Source of the DNA: Aphrophora alni | Lineage: Eukaryota; Arthropoda; Insecta; Hemiptera; Aphrophoridae | Direction of reading: 5' to 3' | Assembly: GCA_963513935.1 (NCBI GenBank) | Contig: OY740772.1 | Location: 103,125,340 to 103,189,339, forward strand | DNA length: 64,000 bases | Shown: positions 31,266-42,317 of the stretch, in pieces | Position numbering within the stretch: the stretch's first letter is position 1 | Layout of the letters: each line of letters opens with the position of its first letter | Translations under genes and position numbers: made by a program | Notes under the pieces: generated by a model | What the model saw: only the letters and a program-made list of their open reading frames with translations | Told to the model about the DNA's origin: nothing | Database searches by the model: none

Positions 31266-31849
31266 TTCCTAAAAAGGCCCAGCCCAACTAACCACATTTT
31301 GGACATGACAAAGAATCAGCTTGTAAAACGTAGCATGATAGGGATAGGTATGTACCATGATGATTTCCATGAACTTGCTTTACGTTTATAAGAGCGTGAA
31401 TAATTTTAAAGACGTTTGCGGAAAAGATACGTCATCTTGTTTGTTTCTATTGAGCTTAATATTTTTCCCTCCATCAACATTTATCGCTGAACTTCGCTTC
31501 ACATTAAACATTTACTTTAGGTGGATCTAAGCTCTTTAAAAGCATAAAGCCTCTTAAGGTTTTTCTTCTAATACTAAATGTTAAAAGCATCCATAAAAAC
31601 GAATCTTATCTGCAATAGTTCCTTTTCCCCAAGAGATGTGTTTTTCTTTTAAGATGAAAAAGATAAAAGAAAGATGAGAATAAGCTACTAATAGTTTATT
31701 TAACTACTTTTAAATATTCAAACAGTCTAAACAAATTTACGTTCGTTTGTCGGTTTTTTACCGAATGTTATGGAGAATAAGCTATTGCCCTCATCACTAA
31801 ACTAGATCTCGGATTGTAAAATACCTTTTTTTATGATGGAGGCACACAA
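31266..31849. other. Unassigned interval
   Basis: No feature recognised. Confidence 0.4.
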
Positions 31850-32275
31850 ATGAAGAAGCACGTACATAGGGTGGTTAGGAAGTCAGAACATGTAGTGATG
31901 GTACTTGAAAGGGTTCTTGGAAATAAAAGCAAGCAAAAGGAGAGTGTTAACGAGAGGCACATACCCATAATACGGAAGAGGGCGATGAGGTGCACTAAAT
32001 ACCGTCACCTAATAATTATACTTCATAGGGGAATGACATTCAGGAAGATAAGTGCGTACAGAACTGAAGGCCGCTTGGCTTTGGCCGGGGTTTCTTCTAC
32101 GATCACTAAGTGGAGAAACGTGGAAGGAGTGTAGAAATAAGAGAGACAGCCTTCCGTGATCTAAGAAGTCATATGATGGTAGAGATGGAATATAAATGAT
32201 GACAAAAGGAACTGGAATAAGGAAATAATCACTGACATCAGGATATTGGCAAATAGGAAGTTCTGATAGCCAAAT
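31850..32275 (+). pseudogene. R1-like LINE reverse transcriptase C-terminal fragment
   Basis: A 94-codon open frame ends with FRKISAYRTEGRLALAGVSS. This matches the S-A-Y-R-T-x-S-x-x-A-L-x-V-L-A-G-x-x-P segment after the RT core of R1-like LINEs. Upstream VVMVLERVLGNK parallels the preceding L-x-x-V-x-G region. Beyond the stop, with shifts, RWNINDDKRNWNKEIITDIR corresponds to the W-x-x-x-x-x-G-x-W-T-x-x-L-I-P-D-I segment, the same stretch of protein found at 1-234. The short insert-deletions and stops show it is dead. The open frame is not an independent gene. Confidence 0.66.
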
Positions 32276-35200
32276 TATTATTTCATCATTTTGATTTCCT
32301 GTAGTCATGAAATGTGAATATCAGTTGTAAAACAGACGTCAAAATTATTTTCTATAACCAAACTTCCTCTATACTTCGTATATATAATTTGTAATTAAAA
32401 TAACATGGGTAAAAATTAGATTAAAACGTATATTACAATTAAATAACAAATATTTTTGGAGTTAACAGCGACGAAAATTTTCTTTTAATTAATATTTGAT
32501 TTTGTAAATTGTTTTTTTGAGAAAGTTAATGCAAAGTGTTTGCACAGTTTATTTGATCTCATTTCGCTTTCAGAAGTAACTCGCCGAATTATAGCCTTCA
32601 GACGAGTTCTTCTTCCAACAATACGTGGAATACAACTCTCTAATTTAGCCTAAACATTCTGTGAATACAGCTTCTCAAAATACCTTGATTAAAATCAATT
32701 CTACGTACAAGCGAGACTTGGAGTATATATTCTTAAACTTTAATAACAGTTTTATAGCGTCGACGCAAACTAATTAACTAAATATATTGTTTTATTTATA
32801 AATTGTAACATTGATTCGACTTTTGTTAAGACAGTATTATTTCATAGACAAAAGAAACGCAAAATACCAATACGGATCACCATTAATTTTCAGATTTTTT
32901 TAAAGATTACTTTATCCAAATTTTAAAATTGAATATTCTCTAAAGAACGTTTTTGTCATCTTGAATAATTTTAAAATTAAAATGTTGACCCAACTTGCTT
33001 AAATCTACACCAATGCTCATTCACTCTGATATAGGTACACAAGAACACAATTGCTTTTGAAATACTTTAATTTATGTATATATCGATTTTAAAATTTTTG
33101 TGGCGGTACTTTTTTGAGTTTAATCAAATTTCCATCGTATACATGTTTTAATAATTATATTCAGCAAGTAACCAGGGACTTCATTCAAACCGTTTAAAAA
33201 TAACAGGAGTTAGAATTATTTTTGTACATATTTTATTGTCAATTTGGTGCTGGAAAACAATTAATTTTCTGTAATAAATGCCCTTAAAACAGAAAAAGTC
33301 TTTCTAAAATGACTTTAAAATTATGTACCCAGTTTCAAATTTCGAATAATCGGTGGGACAATACTTTTGTTTCTTTTTCAACAGTTTCAACTGAAGGTAA
33401 AATTTTGATCAACCTCTTTTCCTGAAACACAAAACATGTTATCAATTAATTGTCTATCCACTACCATATTTCGAGCTTATACTTGAACAATTACTTGAGC
33501 GACAAATAAACCGTTTAAATTTTGAAACCAACGTTCCTTGAAAAGTCAAGTTCTTGTCACGTATTTTGAGCTTGGATGGTCAGACAACATCAAGGATATT
33601 AGGAATAAAATTAATTCAAACCTAACTCTCAAAATTTAACTACGAGGTATCCCACGAAAAGGGAGCTATTTTTGAATTAATATGCAGCACATACGGAACT
33701 CTCATCAAACCTGACAATTTACAGTTAACATAGATATGTAAAAAAGTACCGTTGGGTTTTATTTTTTTACGGTCGATCGATACAAAATTGCGGAATAACA
33801 TAATAATGTTACGTTTTCATCAAAATGATTTTATTTCCATAACAATTACAATTGTTGATTTGCAGACACCATTAAAATGTGTAAAAAATGAATAAATAAA
33901 AATGAAAAAAGAAAACAGTAATAAATTACTCATGATCCAAATTTGACCTTTATTCGAAATGATGTCCATCAATAGCTATGAACTGATAACAACGAAATTA
34001 AAAAAGTCTTAACAGTAAGATAAATTGCCGAGGCATCTTCGTCAAGCTTTTCAAAAGTCTTCGAATAAAATTACACTCGTCTTTCTGGGTCATATTAACA
34101 CCAGTCCTAAACTAAACTAAATGTGTTTTATTAAAATTTATTTTGATTTTCGTGGCTCTTGACATACATTTGCATTGACGAATTTAATATCCCAGTAGCG
34201 GATGAAACTTTTCTAAATGAATTAATCCTTTTTGAAGATTTCCGTAAAGTAGCACATGCAAGCTTTTCTTTTCCTATGGTTCTATGAAACTGGTCCAATT
34301 TCTAGTAGCATAGTTTTCTATTAATTAATTAATTTTTTTGATGGAGGAACTACATTTAGCTAGATTCTTTGAAAACACCTTATAGCTTCATATTCATTTT
34401 TAAAAGTAATAGCCCAAGAACAATTCACTCTTTGTTCAATTGAAAAATGTATTGTTGTAAGATTAGATATCACACTTAAACTAATTAAATACAACTACCA
34501 AATTGTTTCATTGTTGTGTGTTAACAAAACAACAGCTGATTCAACAGATGGCAATGGACATTTTAATTCCATTGCATTGTGGGAGGAAGTGGTTATATCC
34601 AGAAGATTAATGTTCTTTTTGTTATTCCGTCATTTTGTTTTGATTGACCACACAAAAATGAAACTCATATCAATGTAACATAACTGTAAAGTGTCAAGTT
34701 CGTAGAATGTTTCATATGTCAAAAATAGTAACCTCTTCCCAGGACAACCGTTATATAATTTTGCAACACTGTGAATACATAATAAATTACTGACACTGAC
34801 ATTTCAATTCCATTCCTAACCAGCTCTTAATATTAACATGGTATTAAAGATATTCTACACACGCTTCTCATAAATTCACTCTCTATTTATATCCAATTCT
34901 CTCTCTCAATAAAAGAGTCAAGAGAATGCTACTGCACGATTTCCACCTAAGTATGATTGATGCACATCTTCCAAATGTACCATCTCTCCAGTTGCCCTCT
35001 GCCTTGAAATGAAAATCATACTCCATCCAAAAATGAAGTCGATCCCATATTGATACACCTACACGAGAAAAATGTCTAGTTTCTGCTTCTAAAGACAAAG
35101 ACGGATGATACTCTAAAAACAAAGAGTAGATCCTTGTTTAGGCTTGATAAAGTGTTTCGATAAAAAATATCGTATATGGAAAGATGCAGATGGTGTTATA

Positions 35201-35741
35201 TATAGCTAGTTTGTATTTAATATAAACAGGGTGATTTAAACAGGTGTGACCGCTGTTTTATTCAATAAGTAGAAAAGTAACAAAGAAAAACTTTAAAAGG
35301 TAACTTTAGGATTTTTTTACTTAAAACTACTTTTTTTAAGTAGTTTTTCATAACTACTAACTAAGTTTTTCATATCCCCTGCCATTTTTTCAATATGGCA
35401 GGTTTTTTTGATATCTCCAACTGCTACAGGGAATACAGGGAAGCTATAGGGAATTAAATGTTTCAAAAATTTGCAAATTCTAGCTGTTAGAGCAATTTTT
35501 AATTTTTCAATCCAATTTAGGTAAAATGTAAACTAGAGCTAGGGTAAAAGGTGTAATAACACTACTGTTATTTTTATTTTTCTGTAGGCTGAGTAAAAAG
35601 AGGGTTATTAATAGAAAATAAAAATCATATTTTTTTTGTAGTTGTCTAGAACATCCACTAGACTTCCACGCTCTTTATTATTACTAAATATAATACGGTA
35701 ATTGTTTACTGTAGCGCCCCAATTTTAATTTTTTTTTCATT
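32276..35741. other. Long unassigned AT-rich interval
   Basis: No domain recognised over about 3.4 kb. A 79-codon minus frame at 34883-35122 (VSIWDRLHFWMEYDFHFKAE and flanks) is less AT-rich than its surroundings but matches nothing I know. 'acgaggtatcccacgaaaag' near 33643 and 'acagggtgatttaaacaggt' near 35227 resemble mariner-like termini without visible partners. No RNA gene found. Confidence 0.4.
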
Positions 35742-36027
35742 ATTTTTGTACTACATACCTCTCTTTATAAAAATAGTAACATTTTTTGGTGAGAAAAAAT
35801 ATTTCTCACTTCGAAATTGACATATTTCAATGATGTGTTTGTAGGTTAAGTTTACATAGCAAACACAAAGTCGCCAATTTTATTTTATTTATTTATTTTT
35901 TTGTACTACATACCTCTCTTTATAAGAATAGTAACAATATTTGGTGAGCAAAAATGTTATTTCCTTCGAAATTGACATATTTCAATGACGTATTTGTGGG
36001 TTAAGTTTACACGGCAAACACAAAGTT
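35742..36027 (+). repeat. Two-copy direct repeat upstream of the 5S-derived segment
   Basis: 'tttttgtactacatacctct' begins copies at 35743 and 35898, a 155-bp step. Both continue with 'atagtaaca', 'ttggtgag', 'cttcgaaattgacatatttc' and 'ttaagtttaca...ggcaaacacaaag'. Only the second copy runs into the 5S-like sequence. Confidence 0.85.
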
Positions 36028-36106
36028 TCGACTGATCACCGAAGTCAAGCGACATTGAGCGTGGTTATTACTTAGATGGGTGATAGTTTTTCTACCACGT
36101 GCATGG
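36028..36106 (+). ncRNA. 5S rRNA-derived segment (pseudogene or 5S-derived SINE head)
   Basis: 'actgatcaccgaagtcaagc' then 'gacattgagcgtggttatta' and 'cttagatgggtgata' followed by 'ccacgtgc' aligns to about nucleotides 38-112 of arthropod 5S rRNA, including the internal promoter region (A box, intermediate element and C box). The first third and the 3' end of 5S are missing, so it is not a functional gene. A 5S-derived (SINE3-like) element would fit the repeat context. The A-box portion is well preserved, with several changes elsewhere. Confidence 0.75.
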
Positions 36107-36239
36107 GATGAATTTTGTTCAAACCATTGAATAGTCAACATATGACCATTGAGTATGAGATGAGAAATGCAAATGCAATCTCATAGATGTTAAACTGTAT
36201 TGATATATCAAGGAGTATTATCCAGTAGATACTGGCCAG
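36107..36239. other. Possible body of the 5S-derived element
   Basis: 'gaccattgagtatgagatga' and 'gcaaatgcaatctcatagat' contain a weak inverted repeat. No second copy was seen in the window, so membership is a guess. Confidence 0.3.
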
Positions 36240-36735
36240 ACCGTAACGGGCCACATAAATGTGTATATATTAAAGTCTCCTATCGCTTCGCTACATATGT
36301 GTCTGGACCATATCGAATCTGGTAACTACATGAATATCACATTTTGAGAAATCGTGTTTCAAAAATACATTTTTTTACAATAACTTTGCTATTTATCAAC
36401 GTAAAGATGTGATGTTGGTACCGTTACATGTCGGATTACAGTCTGCAAATTTGCATCGAATTAAGTAGCTTAAAAGTTACACAATATACGAGATATGCAA
36501 AAAAAAACTGTTAAAATTACCGCCATTTTGTCATTTTTTAATTATATATTTCTGAATTTCAATAGGTTTACACATAAGCACACTATAAATAATCCTCTAT
36601 ACAAAATTGCACGTTGTTATTGCGATTTTTGTCGCCGTTATCCTGTCCATACGGACGACGACAAAATGCCGTCACGTCGAAAATCACATTTACTGTTTCC
36701 TGAGACCATGAAACATAAAAATTAGTAAAAAAAAG
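36240..36735 (+). repeat. Fam-B dispersed repeat copy
   Basis: 'cgtaacgggccacataaatg', 'tgtatatattaaag', 'taacatga' equivalents, 'gttggtaccgttacatgtcg', 'atatacgagatatgcaaaaa', 'ttaccgccattttgtcattt', 'acggacgacgacaaaatg' and 'tttcctgagaccatgaaaca'. A 76-codon frame within (36495-36725) is incidental. Confidence 0.78.
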
Positions 36736-37396
36736 TATATGTAATGTTTTTCGATACCTTATACTTCCTATACTGGATAATTAAAATAAACTTTGAACAG
36801 TTTTTTTGCCACTTCTGCCTGAAATCCCCAAATTATATAACTGTTGTTGTTCTGCCCAGTACAACTACATTTCACAGGATTACTTTCAAATAAAAAAAAA
36901 TGATACAATACATCTGCATATGTCAAAACTCATGAATAAAAGATAAGTTTTAGTCTAAATTATTCTTCCCATCCGTTCTCCACTTGTAAGTTTATGTCTA
37001 GGTTGGGTGTATTGACACTAGGTAGCTCTAATTACACTTGGTGTCAGTCATTTTAACTGCATATAATGTCGTGCCACGAAACACTTAGGCTAAGTTCTTT
37101 CTTTTATTCTTGCATAACTTTCATACCTATGCCAGAGTGCGGAGTGTTCTTCTAACCTTTTTCTTTCATTGACCATTTTAAACCAATTCACTATTCATTT
37201 TCAACTACTTGATGTTTTACTTTTGATTAAATATGGAGGTTTTATAAAAGATTTATAAAAAAAATCTTGTGGAAGAGTAATGTTCAATATTCTTATAAGG
37301 GAATATTATGAAAAAGTCCTTTTGGATTAAAACCAAATGTAAAGTTTTAAATTCATAAAACTTATTTTTAATTTTTTTTTAGCTTTTAAAGTTTAA
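36736..37396. other. Unassigned interval
   Basis: No feature recognised. Confidence 0.4.
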
Positions 37397-37655
37397 TTTA
37401 CCTTGTTGATTAACGGCGAAATACCTCTCAGTCATCGTCACTACATAAAAAAAGAAGGAAACAACACAAAAGAAGTAGCCCTCGATTACTCTAATAGTAT
37501 CAGGGTCGGAAGAGAACAAGAGTTGGTCAAGACAGACCTGAAAGAAAAGATGAAAGAAAGGGATCCAACAAAAGATTACATGAAAAAAAAAGTGTAGACC
37601 CATCTAGGTTTCCTAGAGATTACCACTTCCGTACTCACTATAAGTGAGCCCCGGA
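37397..37655 (+). repeat. Fam-A SINE-like repeat copy, nearly full length
   Basis: One of the best copies: 'taccttgttgattaacggcg', 'aaatacctctcagtcatcgt', A-run, 'ccctcgattactctaatagt', 'cagggtcggaagagaacaag', 'agttggtcaagacagacctg', 'gaaagggatccaac', 'gtgtagacccatctaggttt' and 'cgtactcactataagtgag'. Frames of 64 (plus) and 74 (minus) codons inside it are incidental. Confidence 0.88.
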
Positions 37656-37697
37656 GGATACATTGTTTATTTGTTTGGGTACTTATATATAATTATA

Positions 37698-38819
37698 CAG
37701 AATGGAAAAGTCTTACAACCCCTAGGTAATTCCTGAACGAATAGAGTAGAAAACGTCTAACCTTCGCCAATCTCTGGTAAGTTCTTTCTTTTTTTATGGG
37801 GTAAACACGTTTTCGCCCCCTTTAAAGGGGGATAAACGGGAAAACTTTAATTTCTTTAACACTAACCCTCAACGTGTGATAGCATTTTGAAAGGCATAAA
37901 AAAAGAAGAAAAAATAGTGCACTGAAAAAGTCTCTATGCAAAATTATAAGTGCTAGAAGTCAAATTTAAAAATTTTCTATTTATCATGGATGTTAATAGC
38001 TAAAAACCGGAATACCGATTAAATTTTTTAACAGCGGACTTATTTAACTAAAAGAACACACCTCTACTTATTTTTCCTATTATAGCAAACAGGCCCCAAT
38101 TTTTGAAAGAAAGAACCAATGGGGCAATTTTTTTACGCATCTTAATATTCATGTGACATTAATTTAAAGGGAATTGTAAGAAGAAACTGATGATGTATAG
38201 AATAAATCCCCATGACTGCTTTGGTTGGAATAATGAACTAACCCAACAAGAAAGATGGGAGAAGTAAGCACCAAATTAAAACTAATACATTTTCCACAAA
38301 TCAGCAGTTTCCTCTAACAATTCCCTTTAAAATGATATGTTACATGATGGGGGAAAAACTGCCCCATTGGCTCCCCTTTTCAAAAATTGGGTTCGGTTTA
38401 CTAAAATAGGAAAAATACATAAAAGTGTGTTCATTTAGTTAAATAAGTCCACTGTTAAAAATATAATCGGTATATTACTTTGTTTAGTCAGTTTTTTTTC
38501 TTTTTTTTTTTCTTTTTTTTCATTAATATCCATGACAAATAGAAAACTCAAAATTCAAAAACAAGCCCCATAATTTTGGTTTGAGATATCGTAGAGCCTT
38601 TTCCAAAATGTATCTATTTTTATGCCATTCAAAATCACACAATGGATGTTTGAAAAAAATCCACGTCTTCCCCTTTTTAACCCCCCCCCCTTAAAAAAAG
38701 TGGGTAAAAATGTTTTTGCCAATAAAAAATTAAAATGAATTTACCTTCCGAGGTTTAGGAGTTTTCATCTCTACTCGTTCAGAAATTACATAGGGGTTGC
38801 AAGACTTTTTTCCATTCTG
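37698..38819. mobile_element. 1.1-kb palindromic mariner-like MITE
   Basis: Starts 'cagaatggaaaagtcttaca' and ends with its inverted match 'gcaagacttttttccattctg', here split for length, both bounded by TA (37696-37697 and 38820-38821), the target of Tc1/mariner transposition. Inverted-repeat arms of about 500 bp (37698-38192, 38300-38819) surround a loop of about 107 bp; they share 'ccaatggggca', 'aaagggaattgt', 'ctaggtaatt' and many other blocks but have drifted at perhaps one base in six. No transposase. The ends resemble mariner ITRs, so I infer mobilisation by a mariner-type transposase. Confidence 0.85.
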
Positions 38820-38821
38820 TA

Positions 38822-39872
38822 TATCGAAAAAAATGAAGGCAAACGCCTTCGAGATAAGATCAAATTTGATCCCGTACAGTAAATTTGATCAAAACCTGTC
38901 AACTCATTAAGGCTTTTACAAAAATGTACAGGTGACAGACAGACATTCTAATTTTTGATCAGAGAGAACCTTAAAACGGATGTTTTCGCACAAAACTCAA
39001 TATCGACCCATCACGTACCTTTATATTACGTACACTGTATGATGAAAGTAAAATAAAGATTATGTTTAAAGACATCCTACAAATGTTTCTTTAGACTCGA
39101 GAAAAGAAATATTTCTACTGAGAACTCTCGCGTAACGAATGATGACAAATCTTTAGTGCCTTTTAGAAAATTAGATTGGGACAAATCGTCAAGAGTTCGT
39201 GCCAGACCCATCAATCAGATATTATATATCTATTGCCTTCTTCACCCCCAATCTACCAGTTTAATCTTCTCTGTTTCTTTCCATTCTATATTAGTTTGAT
39301 TGAGTAAAACATGGTTCCTGAAGTCAATATCCACAACATTTTTATAACTATCTGTTTAACTTTAAAATTGTTACAAAAAGCTGCTATTTAAAAACCTTAA
39401 TTTAAATGATGAATAAATTAACATTTTATTTCGAGTAAATAATGATGAGGATTTCTATGTTTGCAATTTTTTGTCGACTTTTTAGAATATTATTTATTTT
39501 CTTCCATCGCAATCAAGCAGTAACTATAAATTACAATTAATTGTTACTCTACTTTAAAGTAACAAACAGGAAATATAATACAACATAGTATTTTCCATAT
39601 GTAAAAAACATTATACCTAGACATAGCCATTCTATTTTGAAAAACATATAAAATTATACATTAGTTAATGAAACTCTACACAGTAATACAATTTTTTTTA
39701 ATGTATTATGATAATGTAACCATCCTTACGCACAATTAGGATTTGATTGGTTAAAGAAATTTTGCTGAAAAGATTTTTTTACTGAAAGTTATACATGTAA
39801 GGTATGTCAAACAATATGTGACAAATGGAGGGGGATAAACACTATTCCACATAAAAAATAGTATGTATTTTC
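38822..39872. other. Unassigned interval
   Basis: No feature recognised. Confidence 0.4.
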
Positions 39873-39950
39873 TTTTCTTCTTTAAACACGATAAACTGCT
39901 CTGTCATCATCGCTTTATAAAAAAGGATTCAAAAAACATAAAATAATTAT
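39873..39950 (+). repeat. Fam-A copy, head only
   Basis: 'cttctttaaacacgataaac' then 'tgctctgtcatcatcgcttt' and 'aaacataaaataa'. The body stops at the A-rich zone. A copy lacking its head at 41468-41615 lies in the same orientation, so the two may be one copy split by 1.5 kb of inserted DNA. Confidence 0.65.
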
Positions 39951-39978
39951 TTAAAAATATATTTTTTTTTTTTTAATC

Positions 39979-40937
39979 CACGTTTCTAAAACGGTCTAAA
40001 AAGTATAAAATAATTTCTCGTAGCCTCATACAGATTCCTAACACCGTACAGATTGTCCTGAAAATTTGTGATTGTGAGTTTTTTTTTTAATCTATGACAA
40101 ATACTTGTAAGATTTAAAACGAAAAACGCGGGGCACATGAATTATATAATTGAAAATTATCTCCATCTATTGAATTAGGAGCTACTTGATCTCCATTAGG
40201 AATTTTGAGAGTTTCGACAGCTCCTCCCTACAATCCTTACGATTATCTACTGCATAGGCCCCACGTTTTTCGTTTTAAATCTTACAAGTATCATCACATA
40301 GCTAATACAAATTTCATGACAATCTGTATGGACTTAGGAATCTGTATGGACTTAGGAATCTGTATGGACTTAGGAATCTGTATGGACTTAGGAATATGTA
40401 TGGACTTAGGAATCTGTATGGACTTAGGAATCTGTATGGACTTAGGAATCTGTATGGACTTAGGAATCTGTATGGGGTTATAAATCAGTATGGACTTAGG
40501 AATCTGTATGGACTTAGGAATCTGTATGGGGTTATAAATCAGTATGGACTTAGGAATCTGTATGGACTTAGGAATCTGTATGGACTTAGGAATCTGTATG
40601 GACTTAGGAATCTGTATGGACTTAGGAATCTGTATGGGGTTATAAATCAGTATGGACTTAGGAATCTGTATGGACTTAGGAATCTGTATGGACTTAGGAA
40701 TCTGTATGGGGTTATAAATCAGTATGGACTTAGGAATCTGTATGGACTTAGGAATCTGTATGGACTTAGGAATCTGTATGGACTTAGGAATCTGTATGGG
40801 GTTATAAATCAGTATGGACTTAGGAATCTGTATGGACTTAGGAATCTGTATGGACTTAGGAATCTGTATGGGGTTATAAATCAGTGTGGGTTTACGATAA
40901 AATATTTTATACTTTTTAGTCCGTTTTAAAAACCTGG
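39979..40937. mobile_element. Foldback element with one arm expanded into a minisatellite
   Basis: The left arm (39979-40137) reads 'aaaacggtctaaaaagtata', 'catacagattcctaacac', 'gtacagattgtcctgaaa' and 'tacttgtaagatttaaaacg'. The right arm (40252-40937) is its inverted complement: 'cgttttaaatcttacaagta', 'tttcatgacaatctgtatg', the 18-bp array, then 'tatactttttagtccgtttt'. The loop is about 112 bp. The left arm holds about two 18-bp-type units where the right arm holds about 31. No coding capacity. Confidence 0.85.
40322..40888 (+). repeat. 18-bp minisatellite, about 31 units of two types
   Basis: Unit A is GACTTAGGAATCTGTATG and unit B is GGGTTATAAATCAGTATG; both are 18 bp. After an initial run of A units, B units punctuate the array at intervals; the runs of A between successive B units are 2, 5, 3, 4 and 3. 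The last B unit is diverged (TCAGTGTGG). Multiples of three keep a hexapeptide frame open (92 and 177 codons), which I do not consider coding. Confidence 0.97.
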
Positions 40938-40984
40938 TTTCATTATTTTATGCTTTTTTGTTTCTTCTGCGTGGGAAATTATGC

Positions 40985-41300
40985 AATCGATTTTAAACAT
41001 CTTAACAAATCTCTAAAAAGTATAATGTTGATGGACCGAATGGTTAATTTTCTTCTTTTTTTTCTCAATTGTTGCAATCTAGAATCGATCATCCAAAACA
41101 ATTCGTCTGGAACCGTGGAAATCTCATCAATGAACAGGAACTCAATGTCATTCCACTGATTTCGCAAGACCAGTGAGTGCTCCCAAATTAGCTGCCATTT
41201 TTCCATCCTTCTCAACTGGTAATTTAAATCATGTGTGCGGCGTTGTTACACCAACAAGTCGTGCCTCTACATTGGTTGATGTGCCAACTTTACTGCTTTC
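40985..41300 (-). pseudogene. Pif1-type helicase fragment, probably from a Helitron
   Basis: The minus strand reads FKLPVEKDGKMAANLGALTG, a frame change, then FLFIDEISTVPDELFWMIDS followed by RLQQLRKK and SINIILFRDLL. These are Pif1 helicase motifs in order: the F-K-L-P-V segment after motif Ia, the Walker B motif (L-F-I-D-E-I-S-M-V) with the following I-D-x-R-L-x-x-L, and the F-G-G-I-x-x-I-L-F-G-D-x-x-Q motif. Here G-D is replaced by R-D. An in-frame stop precedes FKLPV. Only about 100 residues survive; the Walker A motif is not recognisable. Pif1 domains of this style in insect repeats usually belong to Helitrons, but no Rep domain was found here. Confidence 0.78.
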
Positions 41301-41467
41301 TTACCATAGCAGCGATTTGACGGACAGACAAGAAAGCGAGTTCTTCATCATATTTTGAGCTATTTTTTAAATTTTCAAATCTCTAGGTCATCGGAACGTT
41401 AGTTTAAAACCGATTGCAAAATTTGTACCGAACACACAAACAGACAGACAAGAAAACCTCTAACAAT
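41301..41467. other. Short interval with 'gacagacaagaaa' phrases
   Basis: 'gacggacagacaagaaagcg' at 41319 and 'cacaaacagacagacaagaa' at 41437 are a repeated phrase also seen near 26463 and 27036. Confidence 0.45.
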
Positions 41468-41615
41468 GTACTACTATAATAGCGATAGGGTCGGAAGAGA
41501 ACAAAAATTGGTCAACCTGATAAATATAAAGGATTCAAACCAAAACTACGTTAAACAAATGTGTAGATTCAGCTCGGCATTGCCACGCCCAATATTCACT
41601 ATAGTGATCTCTTTT
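41468..41615 (+). repeat. Fam-A copy lacking its head
   Basis: 'ctataatagcgatagggtcg', 'gaagagaacaaaaattggtc', 'gtgtagattcagctcggcat', 'tgccacgccc' and 'ttcactatagtga'. It keeps the terminal palindrome. Confidence 0.82.
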
Positions 41616-41879
41616 TATTTAACAGTGTTTGATGTTTCCTTCTCAGACAGTCAGTGATGTAAAAGTTTATACATCTCTAAAACAGACTTCTAAATACAAG
41701 ATTAACGAACACAAAAAGGAAAAGTGATTAGGAAAATTCGATAAATTGAAAATCACAATATTTTTGGTCTAAAAATTGGGAAAAGAAGATCTAATAAGAA
41801 ACGTATTTAAACGAAAAATATAGAAAACGTAGTTCATCTTTTATTTGAAGACAAGCATGTAGAGATTCAACACGTCAAA
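41616..41879. other. Unassigned interval
   Basis: No feature recognised. Confidence 0.35.
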
Positions 41880-42135
41880 GCAAACAAGTGCGCATCGAAA
41901 AATGACGTTTGGTTGTCACGCTTATGTTCAAAGAAGGTATGAGGGACTTCATTTGGTCAAACTGGATAATTGTAGTGGTGCATATGTGCTGAAGTCGCTT
42001 CATCAATAAATATAACTCCGTTCAGAATTGTTGCTTCAGTTTGAATTTAATCAAGAAGCACCACACCAAACGTTTAAGGCTATCCTGACCACAAAGCGTG
42101 AAATAACACAGGTTTATAGCCTGTAAAGAATCGGA
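41880..42135 (-). pseudogene. Mariner/IS630-like transposase fragment
   Basis: A single minus-strand frame of about 70 codons, broken by stops, reads PVLFHALW, then IQTEATILNGVIFIDEAT, SAHMHHYNYPV and NEVPHTFFEHKRDNQTSF. This follows the order of the DDE transposases common in insect genomes: L-x-x-A-L, then I-x-x-D-x-x-F-L-x-x-I-I-F-S-D-E-A-T-F-H, then N-P-H-x-x-x-E-x-x-R-D-S-P-K. The D-E of the IDEAT stretch would include the second catalytic aspartate. Stops and lost helices show it is dead. No inverted-repeat termini were found around it. Similarity is from remembered motifs. Confidence 0.55.
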
Positions 42136-42317
42136 TTGTTATAAACCTAGAGCCTGTTGTTTTTGCTATCACATTTTAGAACAGACTTCGTAAAAAACTT
42201 CTTTATTTTCATTCCTGACTGACGGCCTACTTGAGCTCTTTTATTAGTTTCCTTTTAACTGTTTGTGTAATCTACGCATGTTATTTGCGTGTTCTTCAAG
42301 AAACACCGACCCTCAGA
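42136..42317. other. Unassigned interval
   Basis: No feature recognised. Confidence 0.35.

Noticed and set aside
34883..35122. 79-codon minus frame as a host exon
   Set aside because: Composition is slightly richer than the flanks but there is no domain or convincing splice context.
36028..36106. Functional 5S rRNA gene
   Set aside because: The 5' third and the 3' end are missing and substitutions affect paired regions.
36495..36725. 76-codon frame as a protein conserved across Fam-B
   Set aside because: Other Fam-B copies do not keep this frame open.
40205..40929. Frames of 92 and 177 codons with hexapeptide repeats
   Set aside because: They are products of the 18-bp period of a minisatellite inside a foldback element.
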